DNA from: Dyella_B humi
Lineage (GTDB): Bacteria > Pseudomonadota > Gammaproteobacteria > Xanthomonadales > Rhodanobacteraceae
Direction: 5' to 3'
DNA: 64,000 bases
NCBI RefSeq assembly: GCF_044904605.1
Contig: NZ_JADIKI010000023.1
Coordinates: forward strand, 124,001-188,000
Positions 1 to 8,639 of the stretch are shown piece after piece. Below the pieces are notes generated by a model. It was given only the letters and a program-made list of their open reading frames with translations, did not search any database and was not told where the DNA came from. How positions within the stretch are numbered: position 1 is the stretch's first letter; every line of letters starts with the position of its first letter. Both the position numbers and the translations under genes were made by a program.

Positions 1-431
1 GTATAGCGATAGGCCATGTAGAGGCCAAGCAAGGTCGACACGAACAACCCGAACGATACGAAGGCGGAATAAATCTTTAGCGGCAGCGGATGCCGAATCG
101 GCGCATCGGACACTTCCGGTTTGGACGGCGGCGATGCCGGCGCGTTACTTGACTGTGTAGGCCTCGGCATACCAGGCACAAGTTGACGATTCTCCGCCTC
201 CATCGGACGCGGCTTGTGCACGGGCGACACGTCGGTTTGTTTCTTGTGTAACTGCGCGGCAATCACCAACCATACCGGCGGCTTGTAGTCGTTGCCGCGA
301 GAGGTTTCATGCAAGCCGAAAACCTGCAGGCCGCCGGTGAAGGCGAAAAACAGTACCGTGGGTGCAATAAATACGCCTACGTAAAGATGGATGTGTCGAG
401 CGAGTTTGAGAAAAGCATGAGATGCGGGCAT
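1..431 (-). CDS. PepSY-associated type membrane protein, C-terminus cut by the window edge
   Basis: The frame stays open from an ATG at 431 to the left edge, so about the first 143 residues are present. The protein begins with a basic/aromatic stretch (LARHIHLYVG) and a hydrophobic segment at about residues 17-37. A Pro/Ser-rich loop of about 70 residues follows, and a second hydrophobic segment starts near residue 120 (SFGLFVSTLLGLYMAY). This layout is typical of small PepSY-type membrane proteins found near iron-uptake genes, but the assignment rests on general appearance only. An AAGG about 10 nt upstream supports the ATG at 431; an in-frame ATG at 521 would give a longer N-terminus but has a poorly spaced ribosome site. 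The gene lies downstream of glnD in the same direction. Confidence 0.6.
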   Translation of the reverse strand, partial: MPASHAFLKLARHIHLYVGVFIAPTVLFFAFTGGLQVFGLHETSRGNDYKPPVWLVIAAQLHKKQTDVSPVHKPRPMEAENRQLVPGMPRPTQSSNAPASPPSKPEVSDAPIRHPLPLKIYSAFVSFGLFVSTLLGLYMAYRY

Positions 432-534
432 GGTTGCGCGGCCTTGCTTGGCATATTTCAGCCAAGAACGGAAAAAAGGATTGACGATGACGACCGCTGA
501 CGCGGCCTCGCGGGAAATCATCCCCTGCAAGCCG

Positions 535-566
535 GCATAGCCACCGGGTGTATGCCTGGGCTATGC
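535..566. other. hairpin overlapping the glnD stop codon
   Basis: Perfect 8-bp arms GCATAGCC / GGCTATGC (535-542 and 559-566), with partly paired CCGGG/CCTGG inside. The glnD stop (complement of 561-563) lies in the right arm. No T tract follows on the minus strand, so it is not a clear intrinsic terminator. It may protect the 3' end of the glnD message. Confidence 0.35.
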
Positions 567-3209
567 GGAGAGGCTCTGTGGTCCGATCCGCTCCACCAAA
601 GCCTGCCACAAACGCTGTTGCTGTGTCTCGCTCAGCGGCGCATTGCGGCGATCGGTGAGCTGAAAGAAGTCTTCTACGCGTTCACCGAAGGTGGCAATGC
701 GGGCATCGTGCACGCGCACTTCGCAGGCCACCAGTACCTGCGTGACGGCGGCGAGCAGGCCGGGGCGGTCACTGCAAACAAGCGCCATCTGCGTGCGGCC
801 GTCGGACTGCTTGAAGTCGATGCGTGGCGTCATCTGGAAGTGTTTCAGATGCCGCGACATGCTGCGCCGTGGCGGCATGATCGGCGCCGATTGCGACAAC
901 GCGCGATGCAGGCGCTGCTGTAGTTCCTCGGCGCGTTCGGGGCTGGCGTGCTTCTGGGTTTCCGCCTCTAGCAGCAGGAAGGTATCCATCGCCTTGCCGT
1001 CCGGCGAACTCAACACGCGCGCCTCCATCACCGAAAAATGCAAACGATCGAGCATCGCGGTGACGTTCGCGAATAGACCGTCGCGATCGGGTGTGTAAAC
1101 GAACAACTCAGTGCCACCGCGCACCGACAGCGGATTGACTGCAATCAGCGGCAGCTTGTCCTGCCCACGCAGGATCTCCGACGTCTGCCAGGCGATCTGC
1201 TCCGGCCGGTGGCGCAGAAAACTCACCATCGGGAAGCTGTCCCAGAGCTGCGCGACGACGTTCGGGTCGTTGCCATCGGTCGTGAGCAGGGCCAGTGCCT
1301 GCTCGCGACACGCCTGCGCACGCACGGCGGCGCCTGGCGATGGCTTGGCATCACGACGCAGCGCGTAGCGGGTCGCCGTGTAGAGATCCGCGAGCAGGCG
1401 ATCCTTCCACGCGTTCCACAGGCGCGGGCTGGTGCCGATGATGTCGGCAATGGTAAGCAGGTAGAGCTGCGCTAGACGCTCACGTCCACCCACGATTTCG
1501 GCGAAACGATGCACCACATCGGGATCGGTGATGTCCTGGCGTTGCGCGGTGGTGCTCATCAGCAGATGCCAGCGGACCAGCCACGCCACGCGCTCGATGT
1601 CTTCTTCCGGCAGGCCGAGTTTCCTGCCGAAGGCGCGCGCGTCTTCTTCGCCGAGCACGGAGTGATCACCGCCGCGCCCTTTGGCGATGTCGTGGAACAG
1701 CGCAGCCAGCAGCAGCACTTCCGGCTTCGGCAGGGTTTGCCACACTTCGCAGCCGAGCGGGAATTCCGCTTGCGTGGCCGGATCGGCGAAACGCGCGACG
1801 TTGCGCAGCACGCGCAGCGTGTGTTCGTCCACCGTGTAGACGTGAAACAGGTCGTACTGCATGCGGCCGAACACCTTGCCGAAGGCAGGCAAAATCGCGG
1901 CCAGCAGGCCATGGCGATTCATGCGCCACAGCGCATCCACGGCCGGTGCGCCATGCCGCAGCAATTGCAGAAAAGAGGCGAGTACTTGGTTGTCATCGGC
2001 CAGCTGTGTACCCAGCGCCGCCGTCGCCTGGTGGATGCGGCGCATGGTGTCGGCGGTGAAACCGATCACGCCTTTCTGGTCCAGACGTGCAATAAAAATA
2101 TCGATGAGCGCCGCGGGACGATTCACGAACAGGTCTGGATCGCGCACCGCCATGCGCCCGCCGTAGCGCACGAAGTCCGTACCGACGGGTTGTGCGTTGC
2201 TCGGCGGCTCCAGCATTTCCTCGAAGCGCTCGGCGATCTGCATGCCCAGTCGTTCCACCTGGCTGGCGGCGCGATAGTAGCCTTGCATGAATTGTTCGAC
2301 GCCGAGGTTCTTCTCGTGCTCGTCTTCGAAGCCGAGGCGCGCGGCGAGTGCGCGCTGGTAGTCGAACAGCAGGCGCTCTTCCGCCCGCCCCGCTTCCAGG
2401 TGCAAGGCGAAGCGATAGCGCCGCAGTGTGGTTTCGGCCTGCAGCAGGGTTTCGCATTCAGCCGGGTCGAGCAGGCCTTCGGTCACCATGTCCGGAAAAT
2501 CTGGCGCATGCGCGAGGCGTTTGCCGAGCCAGCGCAGCGAATCGAGCGTGCGCAATCCGCCCGGGCCATCCTTGAGATTGGGCTCCAAGTTGTAGGCCGT
2601 ATCGTCGAAGCGCGCGTGGCGCGCATCGCGCTCAGCCAGGCGCGCCTGCAGGTAGGCGTGTGGCGGCCACATGTCTGGCGCGTCAACGATCGAACGCAGG
2701 CTTGCGTCGACCTCAGGATCGCCGGCCAAACGCCGCGCGTCGAGCAGACTGGTGAACACGCTGGCTTCGGATGCGGCCAGCGTGCGGCACTGCGCAGGAT
2801 CACGCACCGCATGGCCGACTTTCAGGCCGATATCCCAGAACGTCGCGAAGCACTGTTCGAGCGCACGCAGGCGCGAAGCATCGGCGTTCTGCACCAGCGC
2901 CAGCAGGTCGATATCCGAATAGGGAAACAGCAGTCCCCGCCCGAAACCGCCGATCGCGAACAGCGCCGCGTCATTCACCTCGCCCAGACACGCGCCCCAC
3001 ACGTGCGCCACGATGCGCGTGACCGAATCGCCGCGCCGGCGCGCGAGATCGGTGGCGTCGGCGCCGTCCCGGAAGGCCACAGCGATGGCGCGGTTGAGGT
3101 CGCCGAGCAGTTGGCGCAGTGCGATGCGCGCTTCGGTGGAGACGCCGGAACGAGGGACAGCGACTGGGAGGCGGGGTAATGGAGGAAGGGGAGCGGCGGA
3201 TAAGGTCAT
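561..3209 (-). CDS. glnD: [protein-PII] uridylyltransferase / uridylyl-removing enzyme GlnD
   Basis: Bifunctional nitrogen sensor that uridylylates PII proteins at low glutamine and deuridylylates them at high glutamine. It is 882 aa, the usual length. The nucleotidyltransferase motif GGFGRG with SDIDL is at residues 87-102. An HD-type hydrolase motif (LFHDIAKGRGGDHSV) lies near residue 510. Two ACT-like glutamine-sensing regions follow, one starting LFVYTPDRDGLFANVTAM and one ALVCSDRPGLLAAVTQVL. The neighbour map is a common partner of glnD in gammaproteobacteria. Here a palindromic repeat separates the two, so a shared transcript may pass through that structure. The ATG at 3209 lacks a strong ribosome site, so the first few residues are uncertain. 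The antisense frame across the gene is long but has no recognisable protein. Confidence 0.97.
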   Translation of the reverse strand: MTLSAAPLPPLPRLPVAVPRSGVSTEARIALRQLLGDLNRAIAVAFRDGADATDLARRRGDSVTRIVAHVWGACLGEVNDAALFAIGGFGRGLLFPYSDIDLLALVQNADASRLRALEQCFATFWDIGLKVGHAVRDPAQCRTLAASEASVFTSLLDARRLAGDPEVDASLRSIVDAPDMWPPHAYLQARLAERDARHARFDDTAYNLEPNLKDGPGGLRTLDSLRWLGKRLAHAPDFPDMVTEGLLDPAECETLLQAETTLRRYRFALHLEAGRAEERLLFDYQRALAARLGFEDEHEKNLGVEQFMQGYYRAASQVERLGMQIAERFEEMLEPPSNAQPVGTDFVRYGGRMAVRDPDLFVNRPAALIDIFIARLDQKGVIGFTADTMRRIHQATAALGTQLADDNQVLASFLQLLRHGAPAVDALWRMNRHGLLAAILPAFGKVFGRMQYDLFHVYTVDEHTLRVLRNVARFADPATQAEFPLGCEVWQTLPKPEVLLLAALFHDIAKGRGGDHSVLGEEDARAFGRKLGLPEEDIERVAWLVRWHLLMSTTAQRQDITDPDVVHRFAEIVGGRERLAQLYLLTIADIIGTSPRLWNAWKDRLLADLYTATRYALRRDAKPSPGAAVRAQACREQALALLTTDGNDPNVVAQLWDSFPMVSFLRHRPEQIAWQTSEILRGQDKLPLIAVNPLSVRGGTELFVYTPDRDGLFANVTAMLDRLHFSVMEARVLSSPDGKAMDTFLLLEAETQKHASPERAEELQQRLHRALSQSAPIMPPRRSMSRHLKHFQMTPRIDFKQSDGRTQMALVCSDRPGLLAAVTQVLVACEVRVHDARIATFGERVEDFFQLTDRRNAPLSETQQQRLWQALVERIGPQSLSA

Positions 3210-3252
3210 CGGCGATGGTCAGGTATATCCGCGATCCGGAAGCTTGCCATAT

Positions 3253-3370
3253 CGTCATTCCGGCGCAGGCCGGAATCCAGTTTGAATACGTCGTGCGCAG
3301 CACTCAAAACCTTATATCGAGTGCCTCGCATAACATGTTTGTACTGGATTCCGGTCTTCGCCGGAATGAT
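3253..3370. repeat. 118-bp palindromic repeat (REP/MITE-like) between map and glnD
   Basis: Outer arms 3253-3281 and 3343-3370 are inverted copies of a CATTCCGGCxxxGCCGGAATCCAGT-type sequence. Each arm is itself a small palindrome. Inside, 3284-3305 pairs with 3319-3340 (perfect GCACTC/GAGTGC at the tip, several G-T pairs further out), leaving a 13-nt loop. The whole block is therefore nearly one continuous hairpin. Related half-elements occur near 37996 and 39851. It may end or stabilise the map message (minus strand), which would have to pass it to reach glnD. Confidence 0.75.
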
Positions 3371-3383
3371 GGCAACGCAAAAA

Positions 3384-4148
3384 TTACGCATCCGGCCAGG
3401 GCGTAAGAATCTCAAACCCATCATCCGTCACCGCAATGGTGTGCTCCCACTGCGCCGACAGCGAGTGATCCTTGGTGACAACCGTCCAGCCATCCGGCAA
3501 CTGCTTGGTCTGCGGCTTGCCGGCGTTGATCATCGGCTCGACCGTGAAGGTCATGCCCTTCTGCAGCACCACGCCAGTGCTGGGCTTGCCGTAGTGCAGC
3601 ACCTGCGGCTCGTCGTGGTAGACCTTGCCGATGCCGTGGCCGCAGTACTCGCGCACTACCGAGAAGCCGGCCGCTTCGGCGTGCTTCTGGATCGCGTGGC
3701 CCACGTCGCCCAAGGTCGCACCCGGACGCACCGCCTGGATGCCGCGCATCATCGCCTCGTAGGTGGTCTCGACCAGGCGCTTGGCCAGCACGCCGGGCGT
3801 GCCGACGTAATACATACGGCTGGTGTCGCCGTGCCAGCCGTCCTTGATGACGGTGACGTCCAGATTGATGATGTCGCCGTCCTTCAGCACCTTGCCGGGG
3901 CTGGGGATGCCATGGCAGATCACGTGGTTGACCGAGGTGCATAGTGTCTTCGGAAAGCCGTGGTAGCCCACGTTGGCCGGAGTCGCCTTCTGTACGTTCA
4001 CGATGTGCTCGTAGGCCAGCCTGTCCAGTTCCTCGGTGGTGACCCCGGGCTTGACGTGCTCCTTCAGCATGGCGAGCACTTCCGCGGCCAACTGGCCGGC
4101 GATGCGCATGCCTTCGAGGTCTTGGGCGGATTTGAGGATAATGGCCAT
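3384..4148 (-). CDS. map: methionine aminopeptidase type I
   Basis: Cytosolic metalloprotease that removes the initiator methionine from new proteins. It is 254 aa, close to the E. coli length (264). Metal-ligand regions are visible: DIINLDVTVIKDGWHGDTSR (two Asp), GHGIGKVYHDEP (His) and MTFTVEPMIN (Glu), with the final Glu in AQWEHTIAVT. The frame is open far upstream to about 4961, but family alignment places the start at MAIILKSAQDLEGM, so the ATG at 4148 is used. It is divergent from rpsB, the usual arrangement, with a 309-bp shared intergenic region. Confidence 0.96.
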   Translation of the reverse strand: MAIILKSAQDLEGMRIAGQLAAEVLAMLKEHVKPGVTTEELDRLAYEHIVNVQKATPANVGYHGFPKTLCTSVNHVICHGIPSPGKVLKDGDIINLDVTVIKDGWHGDTSRMYYVGTPGVLAKRLVETTYEAMMRGIQAVRPGATLGDVGHAIQKHAEAAGFSVVREYCGHGIGKVYHDEPQVLHYGKPSTGVVLQKGMTFTVEPMINAGKPQTKQLPDGWTVVTKDHSLSAQWEHTIAVTDDGFEILTPWPDA

Positions 4149-4192
4149 AGTCTTTGTAAATGTGGCGGCAAGCCGGCCAAAAACCAGCCAAC

Positions 4193-4222
4193 TTGCCGCG
4201 AAGCGGTGATCCCGGCTACAAT
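4193..4222 (+). promoter_or_regulatory. predicted sigma-70 promoter of rpsB-tsf
   Basis: TTGCCG at 4193-4198, an 18-nt spacer and TACAAT at 4217-4222. This lies in the 309-bp map-rpsB intergenic region and leaves a leader of about 230 nt before rpsB. In other bacteria the rpsB leader carries a site for S2 autoregulation. The long leader here fits that, but I could not draw a convincing fold. I see nothing else in the gap. Confidence 0.55.
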
Positions 4223-4457
4223 TTCCGGGTTTTGCAGACCGCTTCCGGCCACTTGATGGCCTGCACGGCGCAAAGCGAAGCGGGATTGTAACCGCGCTGC
4301 GGTACAACCCCAACCAACGCCACACACGTATCGGCACCGTCTTCGGGGTGCTGTAGCTGCCCTTCTTCAAGCCACGGGCGCTACGGTCGAAGCCGGGGAT
4401 ACGTGGAGGTCCCAACCCCTGGGCCAATCGAAAAAGGCCCACTGCAGGAGTACTACC

Positions 4458-5354
4458 ATGGCTCAAGTCACCATGCGCCAGATGCTGGAAGCTGGCGTGC
4501 ATTTCGGTCACCAGACCCGCTACTGGAACCCGAAGATGGCTCCGTACATCTTTGGCGCCCGCGGCAAGATCCACATCATCAACCTCGAAAAGACCCTGCC
4601 GCTGTTCACCGACGCGATGAACTTCCTGTCGGGTCTGGCGCAGAAGCGCGGCACCGTACTGTTCGTGGGTACCAAGCGCTCCGCCCGCGAAGCCCTGGCC
4701 GAAGAAGCCGCCCGCGTCGGCATGCCCTTCGTTACCGCCCGCTGGCTCGGCGGCATGCTCACCAACTTCCGTACCGTGAAGCAGTCGGTGGGTCGCCTGA
4801 AGGAACTGGAAGCGGCCGAAACCGACGGCAGCTTCGACAAGCTGGTCAAGCACGAAGTGCTGGCCCGCCGCCGCGAACGTGCCAAGCTGGAAAACTCCCT
4901 CGGCGGCATCAAGAACATGAACCGTCTGCCCGACGCACTGTTCGTGATCGATATCGGCCACGAAAACATCGCCGTGCAGGAAGCCAAGAAGCTCGGCATC
5001 CCGGTGATCGCCGTGGTCGACACCAACTACAACCCTGAGCTGGTGGACTACCCCATCCCAGGCAACGATGACGCGATCCGCGCCATCCAGCTTTACGCAC
5101 GCGCTGCTGCCGATTCGATCCTCGAAGGCAAGGCCGCCGCTCCGGCCGCCGCCCAGGGCGACGCCAACGAGTTCGTCGAGTTGGACGAGGAAGGCAACCC
5201 CGTTGCCAAGGAAGCCGACGATCGCCGCGCCGCTGCACCGCGCCGCAACCCGCCGGCCAAGAAAGGCGCCGGTCGTGGCGACCGCGACGGTGGCCGCGGC
5301 AACCGCGGTGGTCGTGGCCCCCGCGTGCAGAATGACGCCCCCGACGCCGACTAA
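4458..5354 (+). CDS. rpsB: 30S ribosomal protein S2
   Basis: Small-subunit ribosomal protein that binds late in 30S assembly and helps recruit S1. The S2 core is clear: MAQVTMRQMLEAGVHFGHQT at the N-terminus, then NPKMAPYIFG, RWLGGMLTNF and DTNYNPELVDYPIPGNDDA. The protein is 298 aa against 241 in E. coli. The excess is a C-terminal tail of about 60 residues, first acidic, then Arg/Gly-rich (RGDRDGGRGNRGGRG). AGGAG lies 8 nt before the ATG. It is followed after 63 nt by tsf and forms the standard rpsB-tsf operon, closed by an intrinsic terminator. Confidence 0.97.
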   Translation: MAQVTMRQMLEAGVHFGHQTRYWNPKMAPYIFGARGKIHIINLEKTLPLFTDAMNFLSGLAQKRGTVLFVGTKRSAREALAEEAARVGMPFVTARWLGGMLTNFRTVKQSVGRLKELEAAETDGSFDKLVKHEVLARRRERAKLENSLGGIKNMNRLPDALFVIDIGHENIAVQEAKKLGIPVIAVVDTNYNPELVDYPIPGNDDAIRAIQLYARAAADSILEGKAAAPAAAQGDANEFVELDEEGNPVAKEADDRRAAAPRRNPPAKKGAGRGDRDGGRGNRGGRGPRVQNDAPDAD

Positions 5355-5417
5355 GTCTCACCCTGCGCCGGGCGTTCTGCACGATCGCCCGGCGCCCCCA
5401 AGTTTTCCGAGGATCCC

Positions 5418-6299
5418 ATGAGCAATATTTCCGCCCAACTGGTCAAGGAACTTCGCGAGCGTTCCGGCGCCGGCATGATGGAATGCAAGAAGGCGCTGGT
5501 CGAAAACAACGGCGACATCGACGCCGCGATGGAATGGCTGCGCAAGTCGGGCCTCGCCAAGGCCGACAAGAAGGCCAGCCGCGTGGCGGCCGAAGGTCGC
5601 ATCGTCACTGGCCAGGCCGACGGCACCGCCGTGCTGGTCGAAGTGAACTGTGAAACCGACTTCGTTACCAAGAACCCCGACTTCGTGAAGTTCAGCGACA
5701 ACGTCGCCGAGATCGCGCTGAAGTCCGGCGCAAAGGATGTCGACGCGCTGAAGGCGGCCGCCTATCCGGGCGGCGGCACGGTTGAAGATGCCTCCAAGAC
5801 CCTGGTCGCCACCATCGGCGAGAACATCCAGGTGCGCCGCATGGCGGTCGTGTCCAACAACGGCGTCATCGCCAGCTACATCCACGGCGGTCGCATCGGC
5901 GTGCTGGTAGCCCTGAAGGGTGGCTCTGAGGAGCTGGCCAAGGGCATCGCCATGCACGTGGCCGCGATGAATCCGCAGTTCGTGCGCGCCGAAGATGTAC
6001 CGGCAGATTTCCTGGCCAAGGAAAAGGAAATCGCGCTGAGCCAGATGTCCGAGAAGGAAAAGGCCAAGCCGGCCGAAATCCTGGAGAAGATCGTCAGCGG
6101 CAAGGTCGCCAAGATCATTTCCGAGATCACCCTGCTCGGCCAAGCCTACGTGCTGGACACTAACGTGACCGTCGCCGACGCGCTGAAGAAAGAAGGCGCC
6201 GATGTGGTTTCGGTGGTGCGCCTGGCCGTGGGTGAAGGCATCGAGAAGGTGGAAGAGGATTTCGCCGCCGAAGTGATGAAGCAGGCGGGCCTGGCGTAA
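5418..6299 (+). CDS. tsf: elongation factor Ts
   Basis: Guanine-nucleotide exchange factor for EF-Tu. It is 293 aa, the usual length. The N-terminal UBA-like region has the family signature LRERSGAGMMECKKAL at residues 12-27, followed by VNCETDFVTKN, the core contact region. GAGGAT precedes the ATG. The gene is second in the rpsB-tsf operon and is followed by a strong hairpin-T terminator 24 nt after the stop, so it should be the last gene of that transcript. Confidence 0.97.
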   Translation: MSNISAQLVKELRERSGAGMMECKKALVENNGDIDAAMEWLRKSGLAKADKKASRVAAEGRIVTGQADGTAVLVEVNCETDFVTKNPDFVKFSDNVAEIALKSGAKDVDALKAAAYPGGGTVEDASKTLVATIGENIQVRRMAVVSNNGVIASYIHGGRIGVLVALKGGSEELAKGIAMHVAAMNPQFVRAEDVPADFLAKEKEIALSQMSEKEKAKPAEILEKIVSGKVAKIISEITLLGQAYVLDTNVTVADALKKEGADVVSVVRLAVGEGIEKVEEDFAAEVMKQAGLA

Positions 6300-6322
6300 A
6301 TCGCTGCGCTTCGTTTGTACGA

Positions 6323-6350
6323 AAGGCCGCGGGAAACCGCGGCCTTTTTT
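6323..6350 (+). terminator. rho-independent terminator after tsf
   Basis: Perfect 10-bp stem AAGGCCGCGG / CCGCGGCCTT with a GAAA tetraloop, running into a six-T tract at 6345-6350. It is placed directly after the tsf stop and before a gene on the opposite strand. Confidence 0.92.
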
Positions 6351-6380
6351 ACTCCCTCTCCGCAGAGGAGAGATATCTAA

Positions 6381-6776
6381 CTAAGTACGCCGCGGCTGCA
6401 ACAGGTCCCACTTGTTGCCATACAGATCCTCGAACACCGCCACCGTGCCGTACGGCTCTTCGCGCGGCCATTCGAGAAAACGCACGCCGCGCGATCGCAT
6501 CACCTCGTAGCGCGCGTAGAAATCATCGACGTGCAGGAACAGGAATACGCGTCCGCCACCTTGCTCGCCCACATAAACATCCTGCTCGGCGGTGCTCGCT
6601 TGTGCCAGCAGCAGGCGCGTCTCGCGCGAACCGGGCGGCGCCAGCAGCACCCAGCGCTTGCCGCCGCCCAGTGGCGCATCTTCGATCAGCTCAAAATCCA
6701 GACAACCGGTGTAGAACGCGATCGCCTCGTCGTAGTCACGCACCAGTAGTGCGATAGCGGCAATGGTGTGCTGCAT
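6381..6776 (-). CDS. VOC superfamily (glyoxalase/bleomycin-resistance fold) protein
   Basis: 131-aa single-domain protein of the vicinal oxygen chelate fold. The start MQHTIAAIALLVRDYDEAIAFYTGCLDFEL is the standard first beta-alpha-beta unit. A second half contains FLHVDDFYARYEVMRSRGVRFLE and a closing AVFEDLYGNKWDLLQP, where Glu is a usual metal ligand. Members include lyases, dioxygenases and drug-binding proteins, and the substrate cannot be told from sequence. GGAG lies about 9 nt before the ATG. The gene stands alone, convergent with tsf and divergent from pyrH. Confidence 0.85.
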   Translation of the reverse strand: MQHTIAAIALLVRDYDEAIAFYTGCLDFELIEDAPLGGGKRWVLLAPPGSRETRLLLAQASTAEQDVYVGEQGGGRVFLFLHVDDFYARYEVMRSRGVRFLEWPREEPYGTVAVFEDLYGNKWDLLQPRRT

Positions 6777-6822
6777 GGCGAACTCCGGCAGTGACTACGC
6801 GGTGAGGCAGAAGTATGACGCG

Positions 6823-6851
6823 CTGACGTCCGCCACGCGCTCCGCTACAAT
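6823..6851 (+). promoter_or_regulatory. predicted sigma-70 promoter of pyrH
   Basis: CTGACG at 6823-6828, a 17-nt spacer and TACAAT at 6846-6851, giving a leader of about 145 nt before pyrH. The -10 hexamer is identical to that of the rpsB promoter candidate. The 227-bp gap between the VOC gene and pyrH holds nothing else I can identify. Confidence 0.6.
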
Positions 6852-7003
6852 GCGGTCGTTTTGCTTGAGGCATCCGAACGCGCGCCTGCCTCACGGTGCG
6901 TCGACGTGCCGCCTGCATTGCTAGACATCCATGCCAGATTGGCGATCCGGAAAACTTGCCTTCCAGCTGTTTCCGGCCTTTCATTCACCTATCCGGAGCC
7001 TTC

Positions 7004-7726
7004 ATGAGCGACCCGTTAAAGTATCAGCGCATCCTGCTCAAACTCTCCGGCGAAGCATTGATGGGTGAAGCCGACTACGGCATCGACCCCAAGGTCATCG
7101 GCCGATTGGCCGATGAAATCATCGAAGTGCAACAGGCTGGCGTGCAAGTCGGCGTGGTGATCGGCGGTGGCAATATCTTCCGCGGCGCGGGCCTGGCAGC
7201 GGCCGGCATGGATCGCGTCACCGGCGATCATATGGGCATGCTGGCCACGGTGATGAACGCGCTGGCCATGCAAGACGCCATCGAAAAGCGCGGTGGCTTC
7301 GCCCGCGTGATGAGTGCCATCCAGATCCACGACGTCGCCGAGGATTTCATCCGCCGCCGCGCTATTCGCCACATCGAGAAAGGCCGCATTGCGCTGTTTG
7401 CCGCCGGCACCGGCAATCCCTTCTTTACCACCGATTCGGCGGCCGCGCTGCGTGCAGTCGAACTGGGTGCAGACCTGCTGCTCAAGGCCACCAAGGTCGA
7501 CGGTGTCTACACCGCCGACCCGGCCAAGCACCACGATGCCAAACGTTTCGAGCGCCTCACTTACGACCAGGTGATCGAACGCAAGCTGGCAGTGATGGAC
7601 ACAGCCGCCATCGCCCTGTGTCGCGACCATCGCATGCCGCTGCGCATCTACGACATGACCGTGCCGGGTAACCTGATGCGCATCATGCGCGGCGAGCCGA
7701 TCGGCACGCTGGTGGACGCCAGCTGA
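7004..7726 (+). CDS. pyrH: uridylate kinase (UMP kinase)
   Basis: Phosphorylates UMP to UDP with ATP in pyrimidine nucleotide synthesis; bacterial enzymes of this type are hexamers of the amino-acid-kinase fold. It is 240 aa (E. coli 241). Seen are the nucleotide-binding start RILLKLSGEALMG, the glycine-rich VVIGGGNIFRG, and TDSAAALRAVELGADLLLKATKVDGVYTADP in two adjoining blocks. The frame is open to 6896, but the ATG at 7004 fits the family start and follows CGGAGCC. The gene is followed after 90 nt by frr, the classical pyrH-frr pair. Confidence 0.97.
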   Translation: MSDPLKYQRILLKLSGEALMGEADYGIDPKVIGRLADEIIEVQQAGVQVGVVIGGGNIFRGAGLAAAGMDRVTGDHMGMLATVMNALAMQDAIEKRGGFARVMSAIQIHDVAEDFIRRRAIRHIEKGRIALFAAGTGNPFFTTDSAAALRAVELGADLLLKATKVDGVYTADPAKHHDAKRFERLTYDQVIERKLAVMDTAAIALCRDHRMPLRIYDMTVPGNLMRIMRGEPIGTLVDAS

Positions 7727-7739
7727 CCACCCGCCTACT

Positions 7740-7763
7740 CCCTCTTCCGCTTCGTGGAGAGGG
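7740..7763. repeat. degenerate CCCTCT...AGAGGG hairpin between pyrH and frr
   Basis: Six-bp arms CCCTCT (7740-7745) and AGAGGG (7758-7763) with a partly paired centre. It resembles a worn copy of the CCCTCTCCCC/GGGGAGAGGG repeat seen near 18233 and 10407. A TATACT at 7780 downstream could be a -10 box for frr, but no -35 is visible. Confidence 0.4.
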
Positions 7764-7816
7764 GGTTAAGAGTTACTGCTATACTTGCCGGCTTGCACGC
7801 CAACGGGTGATTTCAC

Positions 7817-8374
7817 ATGCTCAACGATATTAAACGCGATGCGCAGACCCGCATGGGCAAGAGCATCGATGCCTTCAAGCATGACCTGTCGCGCCTGCGC
7901 ACCGGCCGCGCGAGCACGACGCTGGTCGATAGCATAAAGGTGCCCTATTACGGCTCAGACATGCCGCTGAATCAGGTGGCGGCGATCTCCCTGGCCGATG
8001 GACGCTCGATCGTCATCACGCCGTTCGAGAAGAGCATGGTCGCCCCAGTCGAGAAAGCCCTGCTGGCTTCCGACCTCGGCGTCACACCCACCACCGCCGG
8101 CACGGTAATCCGCCTGAACATGCCGCCGCTCACTGAGGAGCGCCGCCGCGAGCTGGCCAAGCACGTATCGCACGAGGCCGAGAACGCAAAGATCGCCATC
8201 CGCAACGTGCGCCGCGACGCGCTGCAGCACGTAAAAGACCTGCTCAAGGAAAAGAAGATCACCGAGGACGAGGAACGTCGGGCGGACGAAGAAATCCAAA
8301 AGCTCACCGACCAGTTCGTCAAGGAAGTGGACAAGCTTGCCAAAGCAAAAGAAGAAGAATTGATGTCCATGTAA
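7817..8374 (+). CDS. frr: ribosome recycling factor
   Basis: Works with EF-G to split post-termination ribosomes. It is 185 aa, exactly the family length. Characteristic stretches are SIDAFKHDLSRLRTGRAS near the N-terminus, SIVITPFEKSMV, and RNVRRDALQHVKDLLKEKKI followed by EDEERRADEEIQKLTDQF in the long helical bundle. It follows pyrH in the same direction. After it there are 265 bp before uppS in which I see no gene or clear signal. Confidence 0.97.
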   Translation: MLNDIKRDAQTRMGKSIDAFKHDLSRLRTGRASTTLVDSIKVPYYGSDMPLNQVAAISLADGRSIVITPFEKSMVAPVEKALLASDLGVTPTTAGTVIRLNMPPLTEERRRELAKHVSHEAENAKIAIRNVRRDALQHVKDLLKEKKITEDEERRADEEIQKLTDQFVKEVDKLAKAKEEELMSM

Positions 8375-8639
8375 GGCCATCGACGCGCGCTGGAATGTAC
8401 GACCGGCACACGCCGTCCATGCCACCTGACGGAGGGGCAAAGAAGGGTGAGGGGTCCATCTTGCACTACCACCGTCCCCATGCGGGCTCCGGGCAGACTC
8501 GCCGAGTGAGCCCCGCTTCCGCCATCATTCTCGCGGCAACGAGGCAGGAAGGGGCCGACAAGTGGCCTTTCCCTGGCGAATGCGCTTTCGGTATGTGCTC
8601 CGACGAAGCAGGCGTCCCCGCCACCGTTACTCTCCATCC

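Noticed and set aside
1509..3179. 556-codon open frame on the plus strand opposite glnD
   Set aside because: Antisense to a certain gene, composition skewed to Arg/Gln/His/Ala, and no recognisable domain; a normal by-product of high G+C third positions.
4149..4961. N-terminal extension of the map frame across the intergenic region and into rpsB
   Set aside because: The Map family starts at 4148; the extension would overlap rpsB antisense and has no domain.
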